DNA of 51,008 bases from Ligilactobacillus aviarius subsp. aviarius DSM 20655 (lineage in GTDB: Bacteria > Bacillota > Bacilli > Lactobacillales > Lactobacillaceae), in the NCBI RefSeq assembly GCF_001436315.1, contig NZ_AYZA01000011.1, positions 40,126-91,133 on the forward strand, written 5' to 3'. This document shows, piece by piece, positions 43,899 through 51,008 of the stretch. The notes under the pieces are model-generated. The model saw only the letters and a list, made by a program, of their open reading frames with translations. It ran no database searches and was not told the origin of the DNA. Every line of letters begins with the position of its first letter. Position 1 is the first letter of the stretch. The translations under genes were made by a program, and so were the position numbers.

Positions 43899-46538
43899 TT
43901 ATTTTTTCTTATTATAAACGGTTGCACCAGCAACACTTGCTAAGATTGCAATTCCAACAATTAATGAAATCGTAAATTGTTTTTCACCTGTTTGAGGTAA
44001 TTCGGACCCGGATGATGAATTATTCCCGTTACCACTATTATTGCCATTTCCATGGCTTTTACCAGTGGTATTACCTTTTCCATTATTGTTATTTGTTACA
44101 ATTACGCCGGCCTTGTGACCATTTGAAGATTGTTCTTCCTTACCTTTTGATCCAGAAGTTGTTTCTTGGTTGTGATCTTTGGCTGACGATTCTTGAGAAG
44201 AATCCTTTACAACTGATGAAGATTTCGTGCTATTGGTTGCATATGATGAGCTCTTAGCAGTTGATGACTTCACGTCGCTGATTGCATTTGATGAGCTTTT
44301 TGCACCTGATGATTTCATCGTTGAAGATTTAACACTATTACCTTCAATTGATGAACTTTTCACACTCGATGTTTTCATTGATGAAGACTTCGTGTTGCTT
44401 GTTCCAATCGATGAACTCTTCACGCCTGATGACTTCTTTGTTGAAGACTTTGTACTTGAGCTTTCAATTGATGAACTCTTAGCTGTTGAAGATTTTGTGC
44501 TTGATGGCTTTTCTAATGAACTCTTTACACTTGAATTTTCAACTAATGTAGACTCCTTGCTTGATGACTTCGCTGTTGAGCTCTTTGCGCTTGATGACTT
44601 CACAGAACTATTCTCACTATTCAAACTCGATTTAGCCACTGAACTCTTGGCAGGACGATCACCACCATGATGACTCTTAACTGTTGCTGATTTCTTTGAT
44701 GATGAGTTACTTGAAACCTTCACGCTTGAAATTGATTTCTTGCTTGACGAGCTCTTTACGCTTGAACTCTTCTTACTGCTACTTGAAACCTTGCTTGAGC
44801 TTGACTTCTTGCTTGGTGATGAACTCTTAATGCTTGAGCTCTTCGTGCTGCTTGAAACCTTGCTTGAACTTGACTTCTTGCTTGGTGATGAACTCTTAAT
44901 GCTTGAGCTCTTCGTGCTGCTTGAAATCTTGCTTGAGCTTGATTTCTTACTTGATGAACTCTTAATGCTTGAGCTCTTCGTGCTGCTTGAAATCTTGCTT
45001 GAGCTTGATTTCTTACTTGATGAACTCTTAATGCTTGAGCTCTTTGTGCTGCTTGAAACCTTGCTTGAACTTGACTTCTTGTTTGATGAACTCTTTACAC
45101 TTGAACTCTTCGTGCTGCTGCTTGAAATCTTGCTTGAACTTGATTTCTTGCCTGATGAACTCTTGATGCTTGAGCTCTTCGTGCTGCTTGAAATCTTACT
45201 TGAGCTTGAAGCAGTCTTATAATTCTTCAAGATATAATTTTTAGGTAAATTTGAGTTTGCAAGTTTACCCTGACTAATCGTAAAGTGGTATTCATCTTTT
45301 GGTAATTGATACCCATTAGGAGCTTTCGTTTCCTTCAACGTATAATTTCCATCTGTAAGTCCTGTAAATACTAATTTACCGGTATTATCCGTAACAGCGG
45401 TTTTCAACGCTGTACCGTTCTTATACAAAGAAAACTGTGCTCCTGGTAAAGCGACCTTAGTCAGTCCATCTTGTTTTTGAAGAGTTAATTTTCCAGTATC
45501 AAAACCAACAATATCACCGCTCATATTTTGCTTAAAAGATATCTGCTTATCAGCCGTTTGTGTCTTATTGTTATAACTTACAGCTGCATGATTATCAAAC
45601 GTATCACCATTTGTTGGGGTTTCAATTGTTTGCGAATTGTATTGAATATGCCAAACCGTATTTCTCAATACATCAGCAGGAATTACACAGGTAAATCCTC
45701 CCTTATCATCAAAGGTAATTTTGGCGCGTAGTTCTTTTTGTGCCCGACCAACGCTGAATTTATCAGTATAACCGTTCGCTGACTTAATCGCAATTGACCA
45801 TGAAGCCTGGTTGATCTTGGTCGCTGGTCCAGACGGAGTATCCGTGATTACAATATTACCCGTGTTTGCATCTGGAATCGAACCATTGATTCCCCAGTTA
45901 ATATTCCCGTCTTTTCCAAAATATCCGCCTTTATTAAAGTAAGTCTTACTTGTATCAATTGGCTTTTGGGATGACACCCCTGGTCCTACAGGGGTTGAGT
46001 TATTAGTAACATTTATTGATACTGATTGACCATCGACCGTAATTGTTGCTGGAGTAACTTTATCTTTTGAATTTATCGCTGCTTCTGCAACCGCGTTAAA
46101 CCGGAAATTTCCCACAAATCCGTTAGGCAATTGTTTAACATGGTCATTAAAAGTAATTACTACCTTATCCTGCGAAACTTCAGCAGTCGCAACATTATCA
46201 ATGGTATTTCCATTATACGTTGCATTGATTGCTTGCTTTCCACGAACACCGTGCAAGCCCGCAACATTAGTTGTATTTTGCGGTAAATTAATAGTTAACG
46301 TTGTTCCAGGTTGAACGTTTGCTCCACCTTGAAACGCCACAGCCACATTTACATAGCCGTTATTTCGAACTTCATGCTTATCGATTGTTAGTCCTGTGAC
46401 CTTTACCTGGCCTGCGCCGGCATCAGTTGGCGTTGTTGCCAATACAGTAATCGAACTGCTGAATAATGATACTATCAAAATAGCAACTGATAAAAGTGCC
46501 ATTTTACAATGTTTGATTAAATGAACTAAATGATCCAT
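43899..46538 (-). CDS. LPxTG adhesin with Ser/Lys repeat stalk (first)
   Basis: The 879-residue protein has a signal peptide (about residues 1-34), two Ig-like adhesin domains of the collagen/fibrinogen-binding type (about 40-335; TGLTIDKHEVRNNGYVNVAV, then GNINWGINGSIPDANTG), and a CnaB/SpaA domain (about 345-432) with LTLQKQDG and YTLKETKAPNGYQ, which supply the Lys and Glu of a self-formed isopeptide bond. A Ser/Lys stalk (about 443-800) follows, with near-perfect 22-residue repeats in its first part. The sorting signal is LPQTGE (residue 847), with a helix and YNKKK. The ligand is unknown. Confidence 0.87.
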   Translation of the reverse strand: MDHLVHLIKHCKMALLSVAILIVSLFSSSITVLATTPTDAGAGQVKVTGLTIDKHEVRNNGYVNVAVAFQGGANVQPGTTLTINLPQNTTNVAGLHGVRGKQAINATYNGNTIDNVATAEVSQDKVVITFNDHVKQLPNGFVGNFRFNAVAEAAINSKDKVTPATITVDGQSVSINVTNNSTPVGPGVSSQKPIDTSKTYFNKGGYFGKDGNINWGINGSIPDANTGNIVITDTPSGPATKINQASWSIAIKSANGYTDKFSVGRAQKELRAKITFDDKGGFTCVIPADVLRNTVWHIQYNSQTIETPTNGDTFDNHAAVSYNNKTQTADKQISFKQNMSGDIVGFDTGKLTLQKQDGLTKVALPGAQFSLYKNGTALKTAVTDNTGKLVFTGLTDGNYTLKETKAPNGYQLPKDEYHFTISQGKLANSNLPKNYILKNYKTASSSSKISSSTKSSSIKSSSGKKSSSSKISSSSTKSSSVKSSSNKKSSSSKVSSSTKSSSIKSSSSKKSSSSKISSSTKSSSIKSSSSKKSSSSKISSSTKSSSIKSSSPSKKSSSSKVSSSTKSSSIKSSSPSKKSSSSKVSSSSKKSSSVKSSSSKKSISSVKVSSNSSSKKSATVKSHHGGDRPAKSSVAKSSLNSENSSVKSSSAKSSTAKSSSKESTLVENSSVKSSLEKPSSTKSSTAKSSSIESSSTKSSTKKSSGVKSSSIGTSNTKSSSMKTSSVKSSSIEGNSVKSSTMKSSGAKSSSNAISDVKSSTAKSSSYATNSTKSSSVVKDSSQESSAKDHNQETTSGSKGKEEQSSNGHKAGVIVTNNNNGKGNTTGKSHGNGNNSGNGNNSSSGSELPQTGEKQFTISLIVGIAILASVAGATVYNKKK
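44690..45215 (-). repeat. Tandem 66-bp repeats coding for the Ser/Lys stalk
   Basis: The unit codes for KISSSTKSSSIKSSSSKK plus SSSS (22 residues). Several copies in a row are almost identical in DNA, for example around 44937-45060. Variants insert a Pro (SSSPSKK). Copy number should be prone to change by recombination or slippage. Confidence 0.8.
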
Positions 46539-47580
46539 TTAGATCCCCCTTCTTTAAAACCAACAATTAAATTTTTTATTTTACCTATTCCTTCTTTGAA
46601 AAGTTATTGCTTTCAACAGCTTAACCATTTCAAAATAAAATTTTGGATTTGCCAATTATCTTCTAATTGGACTAAATCGATCTACGTGTTATTTATAAAA
46701 GGACTCTCGTTTTCGAATTTTGATAATCAATGAGGATCAATTATCAAATTAAACTTCTCTAAATTAGAAAAGTTCATTAATCGTCAAAATTAATGGGGAT
46801 TTAATTTTAACAATTTTACCAACTCAAATCGTGCAGTTCGATCTGAATTGGTCATTTTATAAGGTTAAAAAGTACTGTGGAATTTTCGCCAGTGTCTTAT
46901 TGAGTGGACAAAATTATCGCAAATTAAGCTTCACAATAAAACTGAATTGTATATAGAGACCCTAGCGCACCAATATTTGAATGGATTTTATTTTAATTGG
47001 TTCATTATTGAATTTCATTACACTTAAACCCTCATATTGAATCCTTAGTTACTTACCTTACCTCATTCGAATCATAAAATCGTAATTCAGAAGTGTTCTA
47101 AAATTATTAGATTACCTAACGATTTTGGAGCATTTTTGATTATGACTAAAAATTCAATCATCCTCCTCGAAAAGTTACTCGGAGGTTTCATTACAGGTTT
47201 AAGTCCTGAAATATTAACATTTGATTTGTTTTAAGTCATTAAATGCATCGTGATTCTTAATCACACTACATTAAAGGATTATTTAATAAGCTTATTTATC
47301 TTTAACATATTGTGGTTTGATTTTACCCTACTGAATTATTTGAAATCAATAAAAAAATTTTAATAAATCAACACTTAAAATTTTTAAAATAGCGTTTTTT
47401 AATATGATTTATGATAACCGCTTCCATTCGGCCGTTCATCCATTTGATAAACCCAAATTTTATTTTGAGATATTTTTTATTCATTCGTAATATTCCAACA
47501 ATCTTTAACTTTAATTAAATTTAGATTATAAAAAAAGAAGTTACATTTCTGCAACTTCTTTAATGTTTCAAACAATCCCT
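46539..47580. other. Gene-free AT-rich interval of about 1 kb
   Basis: Apart from the wall-protein promoter region at its left end and a terminator at 47530-47564, I find no gene, RNA or element here. The longest open frames are unrelated to known proteins and lack ribosome-binding sites. A small CCTCC/GGAGG hairpin at about 47161-47187 is too weak to call. Confidence 0.6.
47530..47564 (-). terminator. Terminator after the second Ser/Lys adhesin
   Basis: Minus strand AAAGAAGTTGCAG pairs imperfectly with GTAACTTCTTT and ends in T7, 17 nt past the stop. Confidence 0.8.
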
Positions 47581-50256
47581 TTATTTATTTTTTTCTAGAT
47601 AAACTCCCAATCCAACAATCATTGCAACTCCTAAGCTAACAATCACAATTGAACTTGCTTCACCGGTTTGAGGAAGTTTTTGTTGTGAATTTTCTTTTTG
47701 ACCAGCTTGTTGTTGGCTTGTTTGAGCTTTCAATGATGTTGAACTATTTTCTATGCTTTGATTACCTATTGGTTGAGCACCATTGTTTTGTTGTGCGTTG
47801 CCGCCATTCGTATTTCCTGTTTCAGCAACTGCTCCATTTCCAATGTTGCTTGAACCTTGGTTCTGAGAAGAACCATTTCCTGATGATCCACCTTCATTAT
47901 TGTTTCCAGAACCCGGAACCGGAACTTGAACGTAGCTTGATTTAATAATCACGCTTGTTGAAAATGCAGGAGCTGGGGCCGGCTTTTGACTTGGCGTAGA
48001 AGGCCCAATTGAACTTGAACCTTTACTTGGTAACCCGTTTCCTGTATTTTCTGAAGAACTACTTGTTCCCGTTCCTCCAGATACTGAAACAATACTTGAT
48101 GTATACACAAGTGATGATGTCATACTTTGAGAGCCTTGTGACTTACTTGAACTATTTCCGCCACCATTTCCATTTGATGAAGCCGTGCTTGAATTTGCAC
48201 CAATGCTCTTTGAGCTAGCTGTTGATGACGAATTTACAATGTTTGATGAACTCTCTCTACTACTTGAATCATTCTTTGAAGGTGCGTTTAACTCACTGCT
48301 GCTTGAAACCTTGCTTGAGCTTGATTCTTTGCTTGATGAACTCTTAATACTTGAGCTCTTCTTGCTGCTTGAAATCTTACTTGAGCTTGATTCCTTGCTT
48401 GATGAACTCTTGATGCTTGAGCTCTTCTTGCTACTACTTGAAACCCTGCTTGAACTTGATTTCTTGCTTGAAGCTTTCTTTGATGAAGCCTTACTTGATG
48501 ACTTGACCATTGAACTCTTCTTGCTTGAGCTCTTTACTGAACTTTTAATTAAGCTTGACTTCTTACTTAATGAGCTCTTTACGCTTGAACTCTTCTTACT
48601 GCTACTTGAAATCTTGCTTGAGCTTGACTTCTTGCTTGATGAGCTCTTTACACTTGAGCTCTTGCTACTACTTGAGACCTTACTTGACGAACTCCTTACA
48701 CTTGAGCTCTTCTCACTGCTGCTTGAAATCTTGCTTGAACTTGATTTCTTACTTGATGAACTCTTTACGCTTGAACTCTTCTTGCTACTGCTTGAAGAGA
48801 TCTTGCTTGAGCTTGACTTCTTTGACGATGAACTACTTGACGAACTTGCAGCTAATGGCGTATCAATTACCCATGCATTATCAGTAACATCTTTTCCATC
48901 AACCGTTACCGTTGTCTTTCCTTTATCATCAATCGTTACATTAATTTTTTCATTATTAATGCTGTATCCTGCTGGAGCCTTAGTTTCTTTTACCGTATAT
49001 GTTCCAGCTGGTAATCCGCTAAAGCCAACGACCCCTGCAGCGTTTGAGACCGCTGTAAGATTCTTTCCATTTCCAGTAAGTTCAAATGTTGCTCCTGATA
49101 AGCCAGCTATTTGACCATTTGTGGTTTCAACCTTCTGTAATTTTACCCCGTACTTCGGTTGAATTCCGTCCGCCGTTGCCTGCCAACTATTCTTTACAGT
49201 TGCCGTTGTTGAACCGCCGCTTGAGCCGTCAGGATTGGTTTGCGTAGCTGAATTTGTCCACTGATCATTTTGTTCCGTTGATGAAAGCCTTGATTGGTAC
49301 GTGATCGTATACGCAACCTGTTGAACTTGGCCCTGGTTACCACTTTGGTCAACCCCCATCAATGCACCGGCGATGTCATATTGGTTTGCAGTAATTGTGA
49401 ATCCATCGCTTGATTCTGTTATCTTACCTTCAGAGGCTGGATAAGTCTTTTCAGTATATCTGAAGTGGTCAGTTCCCCACTGACCATCTTGGTACTGAAT
49501 AAAGTAGGTGATTTTAATTGATCCTGGGACCAATGTTTGACCATCCTTCAATGTATCCGTAATGGTCGTTGTTCCTGGGTCACCTAAAACCCCGTGAACT
49601 TGCCAATTAATATTTCCATTATTGGCAATCCGACCACTCTTCTTAACTTGACCGGTTGGTGCAATGATGTTTGGTGTTCCACCTTGGCCAACGTTAGGAT
49701 TGGTGTTCGGCTTAATCGTCTGGCTAACGTGAATTGATGGTGTCGGAACATTTCCCATATTCGGCCAATTGTTAACCTTGGTTGGATTAGTTCCGGCCTT
49801 AGCCGCAATCTGACCCGCAAACGTTAACCTCCCTGACGTTAAAATGTGACCATTCATCTTACTATTAAATGTAATTGTCACACCCGTTGTTGAAATATCA
49901 GCAGTCGCAATCGTTTGCCCATTTAGCGGGTCACCTGGATCACTTGGGTTATTATACTTGACTGGAATCTGGTGAGGAATTCCTTGAATCCCAGCAGCCG
50001 TATCAGTTGCTTGCGGGAAGGTTACGTGAATCGTATCACCCGTATGAATAACCTGTGAACTATTCCCAAAGGTCATTGTGAAGTATACCCGTTGTCCAGG
50101 TTTAGCCTGCCCAACATTTGTTGAAATTGAATTGACTTCTGAACTTGTAATATCTGCTGCTTGAACTTTTTGAGAATGCGTCATTGGAATAATCAAAGCA
50201 AGCGCAGAAATTACAACCATCAAAAACCGTACAATTCGAGATTTACTCTTTGACAT
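47581..50256 (-). CDS. LPxTG adhesin with Ser/Lys repeat stalk (second)
   Basis: The 891-residue protein has a signal peptide ending near KVQA-ADI (residue 33), two Ig-like adhesin domains (about 40-365; NGNINWQVHGVLGDPGTTTITD), and a CnaB domain (about 372-465; VKLQKVETTNG, YTVKETKAPAGYS). A Ser/Lys stalk (about 475-690) follows, then a Gly/Asn/Ser/Gln linker, LPQTGE (residue 861) and a membrane helix. The ATG at 50256 is chosen because AAGGA precedes it and a normal signal peptide follows. Architecture matches the gene at 43899-46538, so this is a tandem paralogue with a diverged head. Confidence 0.87.
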   Translation of the reverse strand: MSKSKSRIVRFLMVVISALALIIPMTHSQKVQAADITSSEVNSISTNVGQAKPGQRVYFTMTFGNSSQVIHTGDTIHVTFPQATDTAAGIQGIPHQIPVKYNNPSDPGDPLNGQTIATADISTTGVTITFNSKMNGHILTSGRLTFAGQIAAKAGTNPTKVNNWPNMGNVPTPSIHVSQTIKPNTNPNVGQGGTPNIIAPTGQVKKSGRIANNGNINWQVHGVLGDPGTTTITDTLKDGQTLVPGSIKITYFIQYQDGQWGTDHFRYTEKTYPASEGKITESSDGFTITANQYDIAGALMGVDQSGNQGQVQQVAYTITYQSRLSSTEQNDQWTNSATQTNPDGSSGGSTTATVKNSWQATADGIQPKYGVKLQKVETTNGQIAGLSGATFELTGNGKNLTAVSNAAGVVGFSGLPAGTYTVKETKAPAGYSINNEKINVTIDDKGKTTVTVDGKDVTDNAWVIDTPLAASSSSSSSSKKSSSSKISSSSSKKSSSVKSSSSKKSSSSKISSSSEKSSSVRSSSSKVSSSSKSSSVKSSSSKKSSSSKISSSSKKSSSVKSSLSKKSSLIKSSVKSSSKKSSMVKSSSKASSKKASSKKSSSSRVSSSSKKSSSIKSSSSKESSSSKISSSKKSSSIKSSSSKESSSSKVSSSSELNAPSKNDSSSRESSSNIVNSSSTASSKSIGANSSTASSNGNGGGNSSSKSQGSQSMTSSLVYTSSIVSVSGGTGTSSSSENTGNGLPSKGSSSIGPSTPSQKPAPAPAFSTSVIIKSSYVQVPVPGSGNNNEGGSSGNGSSQNQGSSNIGNGAVAETGNTNGGNAQQNNGAQPIGNQSIENSSTSLKAQTSQQQAGQKENSQQKLPQTGEASSIVIVSLGVAMIVGLGVYLEKNK
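48260..48840 (-). repeat. Ser/Lys stalk repeats of the second adhesin
   Basis: Repeats of the type KISSSSKKSSSVKSSSSKKSSSS (22-23 residues), less regular than in the first adhesin and interrupted by VKSSSKASSKKASSKK. At DNA level they share blocks such as GAGCTCAAG and TTGATGAACTC-type words with 44690-45215, so exchange between the two genes is plausible. Confidence 0.75.
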
Positions 50257-50461
50257 TTTATCGATCCTTTCCTTAAAAATTAGAATGATTTTATAGTTAT
50301 CAAATCCCCCTTTTGATTTGAATTCACTATAAAATAATCTCCGACTTTCAATCTTATTATCAATCACTATCCAACACAACAAAAACGCATTTTTGTTTAA
50401 ACATTACCTTAAATATTTGTAAAATATAATTTTTTCTTTAAAAAGATTATCAGTTCTTAAC

Positions 50462-50499
50462 AAAAAAGGGAATGCGACTTTCCATCGCATTCCCTTTTC
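50462..50499 (-). terminator. Terminator after the third wall-protein gene
   Basis: Minus strand AAAAGGGAATGCGA pairs with TCGCATTCCCTTTT and runs into T6. Confidence 0.9.
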
Positions 50500-50512
50500 T
50501 CATCATTAGTTA

Positions 50513-51008
50513 TTAACGCTGCTTAATGTAGAAAGCAATTGTTGATCCAACGATCAAAATCACTCCTAAAGCAATCAATGCACTTGCTCCAGTTTCACCG
50601 GTTTGTGGTAAGTTGCTGCCATCGCTATTGTTACCATTCCCGTTTTGTGTATTTTGACCATTTGCAGTTAATTGATTGTTCTCAACATTGTTGCTGCCTT
50701 GAGTGCCTTGAGCAGCTTGGCCGCCTTGAGCGTTGTTGCCGCCGTTGTTATTGTTATTTCCAATAACTGCTACTCCGCCTTGGTTTGTACTGTGATTATT
50801 ATTGTTATTAATTACAGTTGTATTTTGAACGTTATGTGTAATTGTTGCCGTGTTAGCTGTTGGTTTGTTGTTACTTTCCTTATTCGGAATTTCACTTTGT
50901 GAATATGTGATCACTGTTGTTCCAACCGTCGTTGCTGAACTTCCGTTCACAATTTCCTTTGACCAGCTTGTTACTGGGACGTTCATTGAGCTTGATACCA
51001 ATGTTGGC
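50513..51008 (-). CDS. C-terminal part of an LPxTG wall-anchored protein (cut by window edge)
   Basis: The frame is open to the window edge, so only about 164 C-terminal residues are visible. They form a stalk rich in Asn, Gln, Gly and Thr, then LPQTGETG, a membrane helix (SALIALGVILIVGSTIAFYI) and the positive tail KQR. Its stalk resembles that of the Asn-rich protein at 21803-22777 rather than the Ser/Lys type. The N-terminal domain, which would define function, lies outside the window. Confidence 0.8.
   Translation of the reverse strand, partial: PTLVSSSMNVPVTSWSKEIVNGSSATTVGTTVITYSQSEIPNKESNNKPTANTATITHNVQNTTVINNNNNHSTNQGGVAVIGNNNNNGGNNAQGGQAAQGTQGSNNVENNQLTANGQNTQNGNGNNSDGSNLPQTGETGASALIALGVILIVGSTIAFYIKQR

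Noticed and set aside
44690-45215. Regular DNA repeats that could suggest a CRISPR array
   Set aside because: Units are contiguous, in frame, of coding character and without unique spacers; no cas genes are present.
44227-45222. Long plus-strand open frames rich in Leu and Glu opposite the first Ser/Lys stalk
   Set aside because: They are mirror images of repeated Ser and Lys codons on the minus strand, lack ribosome-binding sites, and give only low-complexity LLELDFLL-type protein.
47161-47187. CCTCC/GGAGG hairpin and a 24-codon frame in the gene-free kilobase
   Set aside because: The stem is short and mismatched, and the small frame has its ribosome-binding site directly on the start codon with no spacing.
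48185-49114. A 309-residue plus-strand frame opposite the second stalk
   Set aside because: Same cause: the antisense of Ser/Lys repeats and of the CnaB domain. The minus-strand gene has a signal peptide and sorting signal.

Overview
The window reads as chromosome from a low-to-mid GC Gram-positive bacterium of the family Lactobacillaceae. The evidence is the gene set: pepX, class II HMG-CoA reductase followed by an IpaB/EvcA-type protein, Veg, RNase M5, a trehalose PTS whose domains run A-B-C, a Trp T-box, a guanine riboswitch on xpt-pbuX, and LPxTG-type wall proteins. I cannot name a genus from the sequence. No rRNA, tRNA, CRISPR array, intact insertion sequence or prophage was found.

Layout. 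1-8.7 kb (minus strand): a DUF915 hydrolase; veg; tatD-rnmV-rsmA; metG; then mvaA, the IpaB/EvcA-type gene and sir2. 8.7-12.3 kb: a solute-binding protein, trpS under a T-box, and two tandem VIT-family transporters. 12.3-17 kb: trehalose locus, with treB divergent from treR-treC and a TreR operator inside the treB promoter. 17.1-23.7 kb: an envelope cluster on the minus strand, comprising a PhnD-type binding protein, two zinc-ribbon membrane proteins (one TcaA-like), a membrane-anchored protein, two lipoproteins and an Asn-rich wall protein. 23.9-32.8 kb: two frameshifted genes (TMEM175 type and endonuclease III type), an HdeD-type protein, gpmA, patB with an AI-2E-family gene, a HAD phosphatase with galM, galE, and a GntR regulator. 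33-36.2 kb: purine salvage, with guaC divergent from riboswitch-controlled xpt-pbuX. 36.2-43.8 kb: cls, a second DUF915 hydrolase with an orphan PTS EIIC, a cation:proton antiporter, and pepX. 43.9-51 kb: three LPxTG adhesins in a row, two of them with long Ser/Lys repeat stalks, separated by one gene-free AT-rich kilobase.

The most unusual signals are three. (1) A structured repeat of about 120 bp occurs three times. In each case it starts 0-1 nt after the stop codon of a different gene (PhnD-type protein, galE, gntR), lies in the same sense as that gene, and is followed by a related terminator hairpin. (2) A run of eight G lies in the 18-nt spacer of the apparent promoter of the Asn-rich wall protein, which is a good candidate for a phase-variable promoter. 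(3) Inverted repeats built from the same hexamers (CTCTAA/TTAGAG) sit at the galM promoter and just before the galE start. Regulation is unusually readable here: cre boxes, the tre operator, a T-box, a purine riboswitch and overlapping divergent promoters can all be placed by eye.
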